Shown one piece after another: positions 31,864 to 42,327 of a stretch of 64,000 nt of DNA (positions within the stretch are counted from its first letter, which is position 1; each line of letters begins with the position of its first letter). The notes beneath the pieces are model-generated. The model searched no databases and was not told the origin of the DNA. It worked only from the letters and a program-made list of their open reading frames with translations. Made by a program: the position numbers and the translations under genes. Location of the stretch: NCBI GenBank assembly GCA_020830965.2, contig JACCFC020000009.1, forward strand, positions 1-64,000, read 5' to 3'. The DNA comes from Neisseriaceae bacterium TC5R-5 (lineage in GTDB: Bacteria > Pseudomonadota > Gammaproteobacteria > Burkholderiales > Chromobacteriaceae).

Positions 31864-32937
31864 CTAGCGACCAATCTTGATTTGCGACCACACACGATTC
31901 AATTCACGCCGTGATTTGACATCCAAATCCTGCAAGGCAAATAGCTTGCCCTGATTGGGATTGAGCATAATCACTGGATTAGCCTTGATATGGGGCTGGA
32001 AAAAAGCTTCAGCCGCTTTAACGGGATTATTGGCACCAATCTCATTGGAAATTTCCGCCGCGTTCTTACCATCCAACATGAAATTGATAAAGCGATGCGC
32101 CAAATCAGGTCGTGCCGCGTGTTTCAGGATAGTCATATTATCCACCGCCAGCACATTACCCTCGTTCTGTAAGCGGTAGGCCAGTTTGAATGGACGCTTG
32201 GCCTTGATCGCATCCTGCTGAGCTTGGAATAAATCATTAGAGTAGCCGTGCGCCACCCAGATATTGCCAACGGTCAGTTCCTTGATATAGCTCTGATTAT
32301 TGAAAGCGGCCCAATATGGCTTGGCTTTGCGGATCACTTCGGCCGCAGCTTTCCAATCAGCAGGGTTAACCGAATTAGCATTTTTACCCAAATAAAGCAG
32401 TGCAGCCGACATCAGCTCACGCTGGCTGTCGAGCACGGTAACCTTGCCTTTGATCTTGGCCAAAATAGCCGGGTCGAAAATCAGCCCCCAACTGTTGGCT
32501 GCCGCCAAGACCCCGGCTTTTTGCAGCTGGGTTTCGTTATAACCAAGCAAGGTAATGGAGACCAGCGTGGGCGCAGCAAAGCGGTTGCCCGGGTCAAATG
32601 GCTCATTGAGTTTCAGATAAGCCGGATTCAGGTTTTTCCAGTTGGCAATCTGTGCTCGGTCCAAAGCTTGCAATTTGCCCTGTTTGATCAGCGTGTTTAC
32701 CGCAAAAGCGGTCGGAAACACCATATCGTAGCCTTTGGCACCGGCAGCCAGCTTGGCCAGCATTTCCTCGTTATCACCGTAATAATCCTGCTTTAACGTG
32801 CATTTGCAGTATTGTTCAAAGCGCTTCACGGTATCGGGCGATAGGGCATTATTCCAGTTGTAAATAGAAAGCACATCAGCGGCGAGCGCCGAGCCCCATG
32901 CCAGAGCCAGAAATGCTGTCAGCAGCAGCTTTTTCAT
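31864..32937 (-). CDS. Spermidine/putrescine-type ABC substrate-binding protein
   Basis: 357 aa. Signal peptide (KKLLLTAFLALAWGSALAADV) followed by the PotD/PotF pattern SIYNWNNALSPDTVKRFEQ, YGDNEEMLAKLAAGAKGYDMVFP and NIWVAHGYSNDL. The periplasmic protein captures polyamines for an ABC importer, but no potABC genes are adjacent, so it is an orphan component here. Start at 32937 chosen because AGGGTG lies six bases upstream. It is followed by a strong terminator. Confidence 0.88.
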   Translation of the reverse strand: MKKLLLTAFLALAWGSALAADVLSIYNWNNALSPDTVKRFEQYCKCTLKQDYYGDNEEMLAKLAAGAKGYDMVFPTAFAVNTLIKQGKLQALDRAQIANWKNLNPAYLKLNEPFDPGNRFAAPTLVSITLLGYNETQLQKAGVLAAANSWGLIFDPAILAKIKGKVTVLDSQRELMSAALLYLGKNANSVNPADWKAAAEVIRKAKPYWAAFNNQSYIKELTVGNIWVAHGYSNDLFQAQQDAIKAKRPFKLAYRLQNEGNVLAVDNMTILKHAARPDLAHRFINFMLDGKNAAEISNEIGANNPVKAAEAFFQPHIKANPVIMLNPNQGKLFALQDLDVKSRRELNRVWSQIKIGR

Positions 32938-33003
32938 ATGCATCACCCTAGTAAAGAGAATTCAGAATAGTTAGAGAAGTTTCAAAATAATAACCGCTAC
33001 CTT

Positions 33004-33109
33004 AGAGCGGCTAACAACACCTCGAAGAGTCCCTGAACCGAGGCGCGCCGACGCAGACAATACAAGTAGCACGCAACGCTGGATCAGGGGTTTTGTTAAC
33101 AGCTCTTAG
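33004..33109 (+). repeat. Dispersed inverted-end repeat, copy A
   Basis: Begins AGAGCGGCTAACAACACCTC and ends GGGGTTTTGTTAACAGCTCT; the middle contains GACGCAGACA and GCAACGCTGGATCAGG shared with the other copies. Lies 40 bp past the proB stop. Confidence 0.88.
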
Positions 33110-33150
33110 CAGCGGTCTCAGTCAATACCCGTCTTGCTCAGCACAAAGCT

Positions 33151-34269
33151 TCAGAGTGTCACCATATTGTCGCGATGAATCAGCTCAGGCTCGACCATAT
33201 AACCCAGTATCGCCTCGATTTCCCGAGTCGGTTTTTGCATGATTTTACGGGCCTCGTCCGAGCCGTAATTGACCAGGCCACGCGCCACTTCCTGACCAGC
33301 ACTATCCACACAGGCTACCGCTTCACCCCGTAAAAAATCGCCTTCAATCGCGAACACCCCTACTGGTAATAAACTGGTTCCTCTGGCACGCACCGCCAAG
33401 GCCGCACCAGCATCCAGCACAATGCGACCGGACAGGATCAGTTGATCGGCTAGCCACTGCTTGCGTGCTGCCATACGGGTGGTGGTGGCATTCAATTGGG
33501 TGCCAATTGCCTCGCCATCAGCCAGACGACTGAGCACCTCCGGCTCGCGACCACTGGCAATCACCGTGGCGGCACCACTGCGCGCCGCCCGCTTGGCCGC
33601 CAGAATCTTGGTCATCATCCCGCCAGTACCGATGGCAGAACCCACCCCCCCAGCCATCTCCTCCAATTGCGGATCACCGGCCTCTGCCTCATGGACGAAT
33701 TGTGCAGCCGGGTTTTTACGCGGGTCGGCATTATAAAGCCCCCTTTGATCGGTGAGAATAATCAAAGCATCGGCCTCAATCAGATTCGTCACCAGCGCGC
33801 CCAAGGTGTCGTTATCCCCCAAGCGAATCTCATCCGTGACCACGGTATCATTCTCATTAATGATAGGTACCACGTTCAGATTGAGCAGACTGGTCAGCGT
33901 GGAACGGGCATTCAGATAACGGGTGCGGTCAGCCATATCCTCGTGTGTCAGCAGAATTTGTGCGGTTTGCAAGCCGAAACGGCGAAATGCCGATTCGTAA
34001 GCCTGACACAAACCCATCTGCCCCACGGCCGCCGCTGCCTGCAACTCGTGTACACCCTTGGGGCGTACTAGCCAACCTAGCCGCTGGCAGCCTTCGGCAA
34101 TGGCACCACTGGAGACCAGTACCACCTCTTTGCCGCGCCGTTTGAGGTCGGCAATTTCCGCCGCCCAGCGCTCCAAAGCAGCCAGATCAAGGCCCTTACC
34201 ATCATTGGTAACAAGGCTGGAACCCACTTTGATAACCAGCCGATCGGAAGCATGAATGACCGAACGCAT
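33151..34269 (-). CDS. proB: Glutamate 5-kinase
   Basis: 372 aa. Amino acid kinase domain ([65 protein letters not shown]) plus the C-terminal PUA domain (residues about 285-365). Catalyses the first step of proline synthesis, glutamate to glutamyl-5-phosphate, in the cytoplasm; normally feedback-inhibited by proline. No proA next to it. Length is standard for the PUA-containing form. Confidence 0.97.
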   Translation of the reverse strand: MRSVIHASDRLVIKVGSSLVTNDGKGLDLAALERWAAEIADLKRRGKEVVLVSSGAIAEGCQRLGWLVRPKGVHELQAAAAVGQMGLCQAYESAFRRFGLQTAQILLTHEDMADRTRYLNARSTLTSLLNLNVVPIINENDTVVTDEIRLGDNDTLGALVTNLIEADALIILTDQRGLYNADPRKNPAAQFVHEAEAGDPQLEEMAGGVGSAIGTGGMMTKILAAKRAARSGAATVIASGREPEVLSRLADGEAIGTQLNATTTRMAARKQWLADQLILSGRIVLDAGAALAVRARGTSLLPVGVFAIEGDFLRGEAVACVDSAGQEVARGLVNYGSDEARKIMQKPTREIEAILGYMVEPELIHRDNMVTL

Positions 34270-34354
34270 CCGCTAAGCCTCATTAGGTAAAAATAACAGG
34301 GCGCCTAGTGTACCGCAAAACACGGACAAGCCGCCCCGAGGTTTGCTCGCAGAA

Positions 34355-35356
34355 CTAAGCCTGGTGGTATGAAGTCACCCGCTCCACTTCTTCTTTCGAA
34401 CCCAGGAACACCGCCACTCGCTCATGCAGTTTCTGCGGCACGATCTCCATAATGCGCTGCTGACCATTGCTAGCCACACCACCGGCCTGTTCGATAATGA
34501 AGGCCATCGGATTACCCTCATACATCAAACGCAATTTACCCGGCTGCTGCGGTGTGCGCGCATCATGCGGATACATGAAAACACCACCACGGGTAATAAT
34601 ACGATGCACCTCTGCCACCATGGAGGCCACCCAGCGCATATTGAAGTCGCGCCCGCGCGGGCCAGTTTCACCTGCCAGCAATTCATTAACATAGCGCTGC
34701 ACCGGCGCATCCCAATGGCGCATATTCGACATATTGATGGCAAACTCATTGGTGCGCTCCGGCACACGCATATCCGGATGGGTCAACACAAACGAACCAT
34801 GTTCACGATCCAGCGTGAAACCATGCACGCCACTGCCAAAGGTCAGCACCAGCATAGTCTGTGGGCCATACACGGTGTAACCCGCGGCCACCTGCTGTGT
34901 GCCAGGCTGTAAAAATGCCGATTCATCCGGCTGCGTTACCCCTGATGGACAGCGCAGAATGGAGAAAATGGTCCCCACCGAAATGTTCACATCAATATTG
35001 GATGAGCCATCTAAGGGATCAAACAACAACAGATAATCACCCTTCGGGTATTCACCAGGGATGTGATAAGGCAGCTCCATTTCTTCGGAAGCCATCGCCG
35101 CCAGGCTGCCACCCCACTCATTGGCATCCAGCAAAAAATCATTGGCGATCACATCCAGCTTCTTCTGCGCCTCGCCTTGCACATTGCCCGAACCCGCATC
35201 GCCCAGCACGCCGGCCAACGCACCCTTGTTCACCGAAAAACTGATTGCCTTGCAGGCGCGACCAACGGTTTCGATCAATAAGCGCAACTCCGGCGGCAAG
35301 CTACCCGCCTTCCGTTGCTGCTCGATTAAAAAGCGGGAAAGAGTGATACGACTCAT
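34355..35356 (-). CDS. fbp: Fructose-1,6-bisphosphatase class I
   Basis: 333 aa. Metal and substrate motifs: [21 protein letters not shown], and [20 protein letters not shown]. It hydrolyses fructose-1,6-bisphosphate in gluconeogenesis. ATG at 35356 (MSRITLSRF) with AAGGATAG upstream is preferred over the 12-codon longer frame. Single gene, divergent from the DUF4442 gene. Confidence 0.97.
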   Translation of the reverse strand: MSRITLSRFLIEQQRKAGSLPPELRLLIETVGRACKAISFSVNKGALAGVLGDAGSGNVQGEAQKKLDVIANDFLLDANEWGGSLAAMASEEMELPYHIPGEYPKGDYLLLFDPLDGSSNIDVNISVGTIFSILRCPSGVTQPDESAFLQPGTQQVAAGYTVYGPQTMLVLTFGSGVHGFTLDREHGSFVLTHPDMRVPERTNEFAINMSNMRHWDAPVQRYVNELLAGETGPRGRDFNMRWVASMVAEVHRIITRGGVFMYPHDARTPQQPGKLRLMYEGNPMAFIIEQAGGVASNGQQRIMEIVPQKLHERVAVFLGSKEEVERVTSYHQA

Positions 35357-35610
35357 GGCTATCCTTATGAGCAAAAATAAAGAGGCAGGCAAACTGCGTA
35401 AGTGGCGATTATAGCGAAGAAGCCAGCGGCAAGTGCAGCGCAGATTATCTGTTTTTCATAGAGCGAGCAGCGGCCATCTGCTAGACTCTCTGCGCTTGTG
35501 CATCGCACTGTAGCAGTCCAGCCTACCTGGCATGAAATAGATAGAACACGAGATGGCGAAACACGATGACTGAACCCATCTGCCCACCCCCATCACCATC
35601 AGGAGTCACG

Positions 35611-36111
35611 ATGTCACCCCCTGCCAACAAAATGAGTCGACTCGCCGCTCAGGTACAACATTTACCCGCTGCGCTGCAAGGTGTGGCCTTCAGCCTGCTA
35701 TTTGGCCGCTATGTGCCCTTTCTGGCCACTGCCGGCCTGCGTTTTGATGAGGTAGGCCCGCAACAACTTATCGTTTCCATTCGGAACCGCCGCAAAGTGC
35801 AAAATCACATCAAAGGCGTCCATGCCGCCGCTATGGCTTTGCTGGCGGAAACAGCCACCGGTTTTGTCGTGGCGATGAATATGCCGGATGACAAACTGAT
35901 GTTGCTCAAATCCATGCAGGTGAACTATACCAAACGTAGCCAGGGCCAGATGCGGGCGGTTGCCCACTTGAGTTCTGAACAAGTTCAGTTAATGCACGAA
36001 ACCGACAAAGGCGAGGTGCTAGTGCCGGTTTGTGTGACCGATGAGTCAGGAGAATCCCCGATTGAGTGTCAGATGCTCTGGGCGTGGATTCCCAAAAAAC
36101 GTCCAGAGTAA
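35611..36111 (+). CDS. DUF4442 hotdog-fold protein
   Basis: 166 aa from the ATG at 35611 (AGGAG seven bases upstream; the frame opens at 35566). NRRKVQNHIKGVHAAAMALLAETATGFVV is the DUF4442/PaaI-like hotdog signature. Probably a thioesterase-like protein acting on acyl-CoA. It is nine bases ahead of an enoyl-CoA hydratase-family gene, so the two form an operon in acyl-CoA metabolism. Confidence 0.82.
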   Translation: MSPPANKMSRLAAQVQHLPAALQGVAFSLLFGRYVPFLATAGLRFDEVGPQQLIVSIRNRRKVQNHIKGVHAAAMALLAETATGFVVAMNMPDDKLMLLKSMQVNYTKRSQGQMRAVAHLSSEQVQLMHETDKGEVLVPVCVTDESGESPIECQMLWAWIPKKRPE

Positions 36112-36120
36112 GGGGGAAAG

Positions 36121-36936
36121 ATGCTGGATTTAAGCACACTGACCGTAGAACAAGACAATCAGGTTGCCTTGATTCATTTTAACCGTCCGGACAAAGCCAA
36201 TGCCTTGAGCTACTCGATGTGGGAAGAGTTACGCACAGCGTTTGAATGGGCCGATCAGGAACCCTCTGTGCGCGCTGTGGTGCTCGCCGGCCATGGCAAA
36301 CACTTCTGTGCCGGTCTGGATTTATCCACCATGTTAGGTTTGCAAGCGGGCATTCAGGATGACTGCGAAGGACGTAAGCGGGAAAAACTGCGCCGCTTAA
36401 TCATCAATCTGCAAGATTGCGTCAATAGCATAGAGCGCTGCAGTAAACCGGTAATTGCGGCAATACAGGGGGCCTGTCTAGGTGGCGGCCTGGATGTAGC
36501 CTTAGCAGCGGATTATCGCTTTGCCGCAGCAGACGCGATATTTGGTGTGCGTGAACTGGATATCAGCCTGGTAGCTGATCTGGGCTCGCTACAACGCTTA
36601 CCCCGCGTAGTCGGCGAGGGCATGGCGCGCGAAATGGCCCTCACCGCCCGCAATGTCTCTGCCGCAGAAGCGTTGACCATCAGACTGGTAAACCGGGTCT
36701 TGCCGGATGCCGATAGTACACTGCTAATGGCCATGGAAAGCGCCAGCCTGATTGCCAGTAAGTCACCGCTGGCGGTGCGTGGCAGCAAAGAGGTGCTTAA
36801 TTACAGCCGCGATCATAGCGTGACCGAAGGTTTGAACTATGTCGCCACCTGGAGCGCGGCCACGCTGATCTCCGAGGATTTAAAACGTTCCAGTCAGGCA
36901 GCGATGCGCCAGCAAGAGGCGATTTTTCCCGACTGA
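36121..36936 (+). CDS. Crotonase-family enoyl-CoA hydratase/isomerase
   Basis: 271 aa. Oxyanion-hole segments GHGKHFCAGLDLS and GACLGGGLDVALAADYRFA. The stretch SLVADLGSLQRLPRVVGEGMAREMALTAR resembles the delta3,5-delta2,4-dienoyl-CoA isomerase (ECH1-like) branch, with the acidic residue in ELDISLVAD. Likely acts on fatty-acyl-CoA intermediates. AAGGGGGAAAG gives a good ribosome site. Substrate cannot be fixed from sequence. Confidence 0.88.
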   Translation: MLDLSTLTVEQDNQVALIHFNRPDKANALSYSMWEELRTAFEWADQEPSVRAVVLAGHGKHFCAGLDLSTMLGLQAGIQDDCEGRKREKLRRLIINLQDCVNSIERCSKPVIAAIQGACLGGGLDVALAADYRFAAADAIFGVRELDISLVADLGSLQRLPRVVGEGMAREMALTARNVSAAEALTIRLVNRVLPDADSTLLMAMESASLIASKSPLAVRGSKEVLNYSRDHSVTEGLNYVATWSAATLISEDLKRSSQAAMRQQEAIFPD

Positions 36937-36970
36937 ACACTACTGGGTCGTCAACCAATTCAACACAGCA

Positions 36971-37090
36971 ACCGAGGTTTTGTTAGCGATTCTTAACCTC
37001 GCAGAGTCCCTGAGCCAGGGCACGCCGACGCAGACAGTACCACTAGTACGGCAAGCAGGCGCAACGCTGTCAGTGGTTTTGTTAGTGGCT
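36971..37090 (+). repeat. Dispersed inverted-end repeat, copy B (rearranged)
   Basis: Starts with an end-like sequence (ACCGAGGTTTTGTTAGCGAT), then the usual internal CAGAGTCCCTGAGCC, GACGCAGACAGTACCA and GGCGCAACGCTG, and ends GTGGTTTTGTTAGTGGC. It looks like one copy fused to the end of another. It abuts the stop codon of dut (37092-37094). Confidence 0.8.
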
Positions 37091-37091
37091 A

Positions 37092-37544
37092 TCAATGGCT
37101 GCCGGTACTGCCAAAGCCGCCACTACCCCGCTCTGACACATCAAAATCGTCAACAATATTAAAGCTGGCCTGTACCACCGGTACGATAATCATCTGCGCA
37201 ATACGCTCCAACGGGGTGAGACGAAACGGTTCACTGCTGCGGTTCCACACAGAAACAAACAGCTGCCCCTGATAGTCGGAATCGATCAAGCCGACCAGAT
37301 TGCCCAGCACGATGCCGTGTTTATGCCCCAAACCGGAGCGTGGCAGCAGCATGGCTGCCAGCTTGGGATTGGCTAGATGAATAGCCATGCCAGTAGGGAT
37401 AAGCCGGGTCTCGCCGGGGGCGATAGTGACATCCTGCTCAATGGCGGCACGCAGATCCAGACCGGCCGAACCGGGGGTGGCATAGTCGGGTAGGTTTTCC
37501 TTTAAGCGTGGATCCAAAATTTTTACATCAATAACCGGTTTCAT
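37092..37544 (-). CDS. dut: dUTP pyrophosphatase
   Basis: 150 aa. All five dUTPase motifs are visible: [46 protein letters not shown] and [10 protein letters not shown]. Trimeric enzyme that hydrolyses dUTP to dUMP, keeping uracil out of DNA and feeding dTMP synthesis. Lies 24 bp after coaBC, the common coaBC-dut order in proteobacteria. Confidence 0.97.
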   Translation of the reverse strand: MKPVIDVKILDPRLKENLPDYATPGSAGLDLRAAIEQDVTIAPGETRLIPTGMAIHLANPKLAAMLLPRSGLGHKHGIVLGNLVGLIDSDYQGQLFVSVWNRSSEPFRLTPLERIAQMIIVPVVQASFNIVDDFDVSERGSGGFGSTGSH

Positions 37545-37568
37545 ACTGCATCCTTTTTAAATAATCGC

Positions 37569-38753
37569 TTAAGCCTGAGCAGTTGCCAACAAATGGCTGA
37601 TATGTTGCACAATCGCACGGGCGACCTCGTTTTTCGGCAGGCTGGGTAGTGGATGGCTACCCTGCTGATCAAGCAGCAGCACTTGATTATCATCACTTCC
37701 CATCGCCTGCTGAACCAGATTGGCCACCAGCAGTGGCAATTTTTTACGCTGACGCTTGGCTTCCGCAAAAGCCAACAGATTTTCGCTTTCTGCAGCGAAA
37801 CCGACGCAGAACGGCGCAGCAGGTAAATTGGCTACTGTCGCCAGAATGTCGGGGGTTTCCAACAGTTCGATTTGCGGCACCGCCTCGCCTTTTTTGATCT
37901 TGTGAACCGAAGCTTGTTTGATGCGGTAATCGGCAACGGCAGCCACTGAGATAAAAATATCGCTCTGCCCTACCTGGCCTAACACCGCCTCCAACATCTG
38001 CTGTGCGCTAAGGACATCGACTCTGGGGATGCCGACGGGTGCGGCTAGCGCAGTCGGCCCGGAAATCAATGTCACCTCGGCCCCAGCATCCCGACAAGCA
38101 CGCGCCAGCGCATAGCCCATTTTACCGGAGCTGATATTGGTCAGCCCTCGTACCGGGTCAATGGCTTCATAGGTAGGGCCGGCAGTAATCAGCACTTTCT
38201 TACCTGCCAGCAACGGTTCACTCAGGGCGGCGCCCAGTAGTTCGACCAGTTCATGCGGCTCCAGCATGCGGCCTTCACCGGTTTCACCACAAGCCTGCTC
38301 GCCCACCGCCGGACCCAGTATGCAGACACCATCGGCGCGTAGCTGGGTGAGATTACGTTGATTGGGCGGGTTTTCCCACATCTGCCGGTTCATTGCCGGA
38401 GCCACCAGCAAGGGGCAGGTACGGGCAGCGGCTAAGGTGGAAATCAGATCGTCGCACATGCCGTGCGCCAGTTTGAATAAGGTATTCGCCGTAGCGGGAG
38501 CAATCAGAAAAGCATCTGCACGGCGTGACAGCTCGATATGCGCCATTGCATTGGCCGGACGAGCGTCCCATAAATCGGCGTAGACGGCATTACCGGATAA
38601 GGCCTGAAAAGTGGCTGGTGTGACAAAACGGGTCGCCGCTTCGCTCATCACCACCTCCACCGAGTACCCGGCCTTGATTAACTGGCGAGTCAGTTCTGCC
38701 GCTTTATAAGCGGCAATGCCACCCGTTACACCCAGCAAAATCCTTTTCCCCAT
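37569..38753 (-). CDS. coaBC: Bifunctional phosphopantothenoylcysteine decarboxylase/synthase
   Basis: 394 aa. N-terminal flavoprotein CoaC domain (GVTGGIAAYKAAELTRQL, PAMNRQMWENP, ACGETGEGRM) and C-terminal CoaB ligase domain (ITAGPTYEAIDPVRGLTN, SSGKMGYALA). Carries out two successive steps of coenzyme A synthesis. Normal length, in operon with dut. Confidence 0.97.
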   Translation of the reverse strand: MGKRILLGVTGGIAAYKAAELTRQLIKAGYSVEVVMSEAATRFVTPATFQALSGNAVYADLWDARPANAMAHIELSRRADAFLIAPATANTLFKLAHGMCDDLISTLAAARTCPLLVAPAMNRQMWENPPNQRNLTQLRADGVCILGPAVGEQACGETGEGRMLEPHELVELLGAALSEPLLAGKKVLITAGPTYEAIDPVRGLTNISSGKMGYALARACRDAGAEVTLISGPTALAAPVGIPRVDVLSAQQMLEAVLGQVGQSDIFISVAAVADYRIKQASVHKIKKGEAVPQIELLETPDILATVANLPAAPFCVGFAAESENLLAFAEAKRQRKKLPLLVANLVQQAMGSDDNQVLLLDQQGSHPLPSLPKNEVARAIVQHISHLLATAQA

Positions 38754-38969
38754 TGCAAGCCCCCTAGCACGGAATCAAAAACCCGGATTCTAACGGATTC
38801 ACCCGCCCTGTGCTGCCGCCATACCAAGGCAAACGATTAATGGCCTATTTAGAGCGCCACCAACCCACCACAGCTGAGTGGCCATTTTTTACCACCACAC
38901 AGTATAGAGTTTTGGCGGCGGCCAGGATTAGAAACGGGGATAAGGCACGATGACTGTTTGCGAACGGGT

Positions 38970-40298
38970 TTACAGGGCGCTCGCCTTACCACGCGACACA
39001 TCCATAATCATGCGTGTCAGCAGATAAAGCCGAGGCTCGATAGAGTCAAGCAATACATATTCTGCGCTGGCGGTATGTGAACCTGCCCCGCGCAAACCCA
39101 GCCCTTCGAGCACCGGTGCCTGAGTGTTCATGGCGGCAAACGCAGCGTCCGTACCCCCTCCACCCACCTTGGCATCGGCTTGCAGGCTGTGGCCGATTTC
39201 GTCGTAAATAGTTTGGGCATGCTGAGCCAAGGCAATAGCAGCAGGTTTGGCCTCCAAAGGTGGCCGACGACGCTCAAACTGCAGATTCACTTTCGACTCG
39301 GGCAGTAGTTGCTGTGTGACTTTGTCACGCAATCGCTGTTCGATCACTTCGTAATCGCTGATACGCTCAACCCGTATATCTGCACTGGCCGTTGCCTTGG
39401 CCGGGATCACATTGCGCACTTCCCCGGCTTTTGCCAGTGTCCAGTTCACCTTGATGCCTTTGGCGGGATCGGAAAAATCACGCATCTGCATCACCTGATG
39501 CGCCATTTCATACAGGGCATTCACGCCTTTTTCCGGTGCTGCGCCAGCATGCGAGGCCCTGCCCTCTACCTCCAAGGCCGCCATGGCAATACCCGCAGTG
39601 GCTAATGTGAGTTTGTCCTGAGCGGTGGCCAATGAGCTTTCATGTGAAAGCACCACATCGTGCTGCTGACCTAAACGAGCCAGCATGGCTTGCGAACCAG
39701 GCGAGCCCAATTCTTCGTCAGCATTGATCAGCACGGTGAGGGTGCCATACTCGTTGAAGTTAAGCTGCTTAAGCATCGCCAGGCTGTGCAGGATCAAGGC
39801 AATACCATGCTTATCATCAGACACACCCAGACCATAGGCTTTATTGTCTTCGATACGAAATGGGTATTGTGCCAGCATTCCACGCGGATAGACGGTATCC
39901 ATATGGGCAATCAGCAGAATATTTTTATTACCGCTGCCCTGAAAAGTCGCCTTGACCATCTTGCCAAGTTGCTGCGGTGTGTCCTGATTGCGCCGCACTT
40001 CTGGCGATGCACTACTACCAGGGGTGATGATATCGACCTGCGCGCCCAGTTGTACAAACCGTTGGGCTATCAGTTGTGAAATTTGCGCCAATCCTTCTAG
40101 ATCACGGCTACCGGATTCGATACTGACCAGTTGTTGCAGCGAATCAATCAATGGCTGTTTTTGCTGACTGGCCAGACGCTTTACTTCTGCATCCATTTCG
40201 GCCGCCTGAGGCAGGCCGCTACTCAGTAGCGTACTAACAAATAAAGCGGTCAGCAGTGTGTGTCGTGGTAGGAATAAAGGAAATAAAACGCGGCGCAT
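38970..40298 (-). CDS. Secreted M20 family metallopeptidase (carboxypeptidase G2-like)
   Basis: 442 aa. N-terminal signal peptide (residues 1-34, ending PQAAE). Zinc ligands and general base: AHMDTVYPRG, GVSDDKHGIAL, NADEELGSPGS, and a late GAGSHTASAEY. The dimerisation domain is about residues 215-325. Probably a periplasmic exopeptidase for C-terminal glutamate-type substrates. Start at 40298 because AAGGAGAG precedes it; the frame is open 51 codons further upstream. Confidence 0.88.
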   Translation of the reverse strand: MRRVLFPLFLPRHTLLTALFVSTLLSSGLPQAAEMDAEVKRLASQQKQPLIDSLQQLVSIESGSRDLEGLAQISQLIAQRFVQLGAQVDIITPGSSASPEVRRNQDTPQQLGKMVKATFQGSGNKNILLIAHMDTVYPRGMLAQYPFRIEDNKAYGLGVSDDKHGIALILHSLAMLKQLNFNEYGTLTVLINADEELGSPGSQAMLARLGQQHDVVLSHESSLATAQDKLTLATAGIAMAALEVEGRASHAGAAPEKGVNALYEMAHQVMQMRDFSDPAKGIKVNWTLAKAGEVRNVIPAKATASADIRVERISDYEVIEQRLRDKVTQQLLPESKVNLQFERRRPPLEAKPAAIALAQHAQTIYDEIGHSLQADAKVGGGGTDAAFAAMNTQAPVLEGLGLRGAGSHTASAEYVLLDSIEPRLYLLTRMIMDVSRGKASAL

Positions 40299-40521
40299 AA
40301 TCAACTCTCCTTGGTTTGGCTGATTGGAAACAAGGTATAGCGAACACAAAGCAGGATTAAAACAATACCGGCACAGCATGAAATGAATATTGAACTGTGA
40401 CAACGGCATGGCGGAACTGTGTAGCGTTGCCAGGCCGCTGTCAAGCACCAACCCTGCTGACTACTCCCTGAACTTACGCGTTCAGGACAGCAAGGAAAGT
40501 GTATAGCTTGTTAATCAGGCG

Positions 40522-41373
40522 CTATGCTTTCACGCCCAACTCACGCAAACGCTCGCCCAGATAGCTAGCTGCCGTGTAGCGCTCCGACAGTTGTACTTCT
40601 GGACGCGGATGCAGGAATAACGGTAGCGAAATCCGGCTGCTATTGGCGGCTTCACCGGTGGGATTGGTCACGCGATGCTGCGTCGAAGGATAGTAACCAG
40701 CAGAAGCTTCTTGCAGCATGTCGCCGATATTGATGATCAACGTGCCAAAGTCACAGGGCACATCCAGCCAGTTACTCTGTTTATCCTGAACTTGCAGGCC
40801 AGGTTCATTGGCGGCAGGCAGCAGCGTAAGCAGATTGATATCACCATGGGCGGCAGCACGCAGGGCCCCCGGCGCTTCTTTACCGGTCAAGGGTGGATAA
40901 CGCAATACCCGCAACAGGGTTTGCTGACTATCACGAATCATCTGTGACAGCGGCTCCCGATAATGTGCGGCAATTTCTGGTGGCGTATATTGCTCTACCC
41001 AGCCGAGCAATTGCTCTGCCAACTCATTGGCAATGCGGTAATAATGATCGATATTGTCTTTGAGCTGTGGCGGTATCCGGCCCCAGGTGTAGATATGAAA
41101 GTATTCTTTGATATCTTTTAATTGTGCGCCCTTGGCAGTTTCCGAGACTTGTGGCGAGAACCAGCCATCCTGCCGCTCTGCCGAAAAAGTGTAGTCAAAT
41201 TTTTCCTGGCTATTAAAAAAAGCGAGCCACTCTTGGTAAATAGCATCCACCAGGGCTTGCGGAATAGGATGGTTAATCAAAACGCCAAAACCGGTTTCAT
41301 GTAGTGAGCGGGTAAACTGCTCGGCGGCATCTGGGGCACGATAATCGACTACGCTGACATTCATGGGTTTCAT
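40522..41373 (-). CDS. 2-oxoglutarate/Fe(II) dioxygenase, isopenicillin-N-synthase-like
   Basis: 283 aa. Iron ligands HGD in AAAHGDINLLTLL and His in STQHRVTNP, with the 2-oxoglutarate Arg in SSRISLPLFLHP. N-terminal DIOX_N-like region (FTRSLHETGFGVLINHPIP). Oxidises an unidentified small molecule. Starts 41373 or 41364 are both possible (CAGGA upstream). Single gene. Confidence 0.87.
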   Translation of the reverse strand: MKPMNVSVVDYRAPDAAEQFTRSLHETGFGVLINHPIPQALVDAIYQEWLAFFNSQEKFDYTFSAERQDGWFSPQVSETAKGAQLKDIKEYFHIYTWGRIPPQLKDNIDHYYRIANELAEQLLGWVEQYTPPEIAAHYREPLSQMIRDSQQTLLRVLRYPPLTGKEAPGALRAAAHGDINLLTLLPAANEPGLQVQDKQSNWLDVPCDFGTLIINIGDMLQEASAGYYPSTQHRVTNPTGEAANSSRISLPLFLHPRPEVQLSERYTAASYLGERLRELGVKA

Positions 41374-41480
41374 TCCTGAAATTGGACGCTAAATATGATG
41401 GGGCGGCATCTTACCCGTCTGATGCCACTTTACCAAGTGGTCTACCCGACATGTTATGGGTATGTAAGTCGGTGTGCCAG

Positions 41481-42263
41481 CTACACTTTCTGATCCATTT
41501 CCAGCGCTGGCGTCCCCTTACAGGCACGCGCCACGACCTTGGCAGGCACTCCGACAACGGTGCAATGTGCCGGCACATCATCCAGTACCACACTGCCAGC
41601 CCCTACTTTGGCACACTCACCAATATGAATATTCCCCAGAATACAGCTATTGGCACCAATCAATACACCATTGCCAACTTTAGGATGACGATCACCATGC
41701 TGTTTACCGGTTCCACCCAAGGTTACACCCTGCAATAGTGAAACATTATGACCAATTACCGCCGTTTCCCCTACAACCACGCAAGTACCATGATCCAGCA
41801 TCACCCCATGCCCGATCTGGGCAGCTGGATGGATATCGGCAGCGGTTACTTCTGAAATACGATTTTGCAAAAATAAAGCGAGCGTCTTGCGTTGCTGCTG
41901 CCACAGATAGTGAGTGATACGCTGGCTTTGTATGGCATGAAAACCCTTGAAATACAGCAGCGGCGTAGAGTAATTTTCCGAGGCGGGATCACGCTCGCGA
42001 CAAGCTTGTAAATCGGCACGCACACCGGTCACAATCGAGGCGTCCGCCTCCAGCACCTCACCGAACAGCTGCCGCAGACTGTTGGCACTTAACATGGTGC
42101 TGGCCAGTTTGTTAGCCAGATGGCAGGCCAAGGCCTGCGCCAAACTATCATGCTGCAAGATGGCACTATGTAAGAAATCGGCTAATAGCGGTTCGGCCTG
42201 CGCCGCCTGTTCCGCCTCCTGCTGGATGGCAGCCCACAATGGGTCAAGCTGCATGGCATTCAT
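41481..42263 (-). CDS. cysE: Serine O-acetyltransferase
   Basis: 260 aa. N-terminal helical domain, then left-handed beta-helix hexapeptide repeats with the catalytic DHGTCVVVGETAVIG and the GGTGKQHGDRHPK loop. Makes O-acetylserine for cysteine synthesis, usually inhibited by cysteine through its C-terminal tail. Single gene between the dioxygenase and rng. Confidence 0.96.
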   Translation of the reverse strand: MNAMQLDPLWAAIQQEAEQAAQAEPLLADFLHSAILQHDSLAQALACHLANKLASTMLSANSLRQLFGEVLEADASIVTGVRADLQACRERDPASENYSTPLLYFKGFHAIQSQRITHYLWQQQRKTLALFLQNRISEVTAADIHPAAQIGHGVMLDHGTCVVVGETAVIGHNVSLLQGVTLGGTGKQHGDRHPKVGNGVLIGANSCILGNIHIGECAKVGAGSVVLDDVPAHCTVVGVPAKVVARACKGTPALEMDQKV

Positions 42264-42327
42264 TCAATACTCCGAAAAGACTGATACAAAGCCGACCATT
42301 GTAACGCGCAATCCTGCTTGCCGATGA

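Noticed and set aside
31653-31895. Leftward 80-aa ORF overlapping the clcA start
   Set aside because: Out-of-frame shadow spanning the potD terminator; no homology or ribosome site.
36980-37162. Rightward 60-aa ORF between the crotonase gene and dut
   Set aside because: It lies in repeat copy B and overlaps the dut 3' end.
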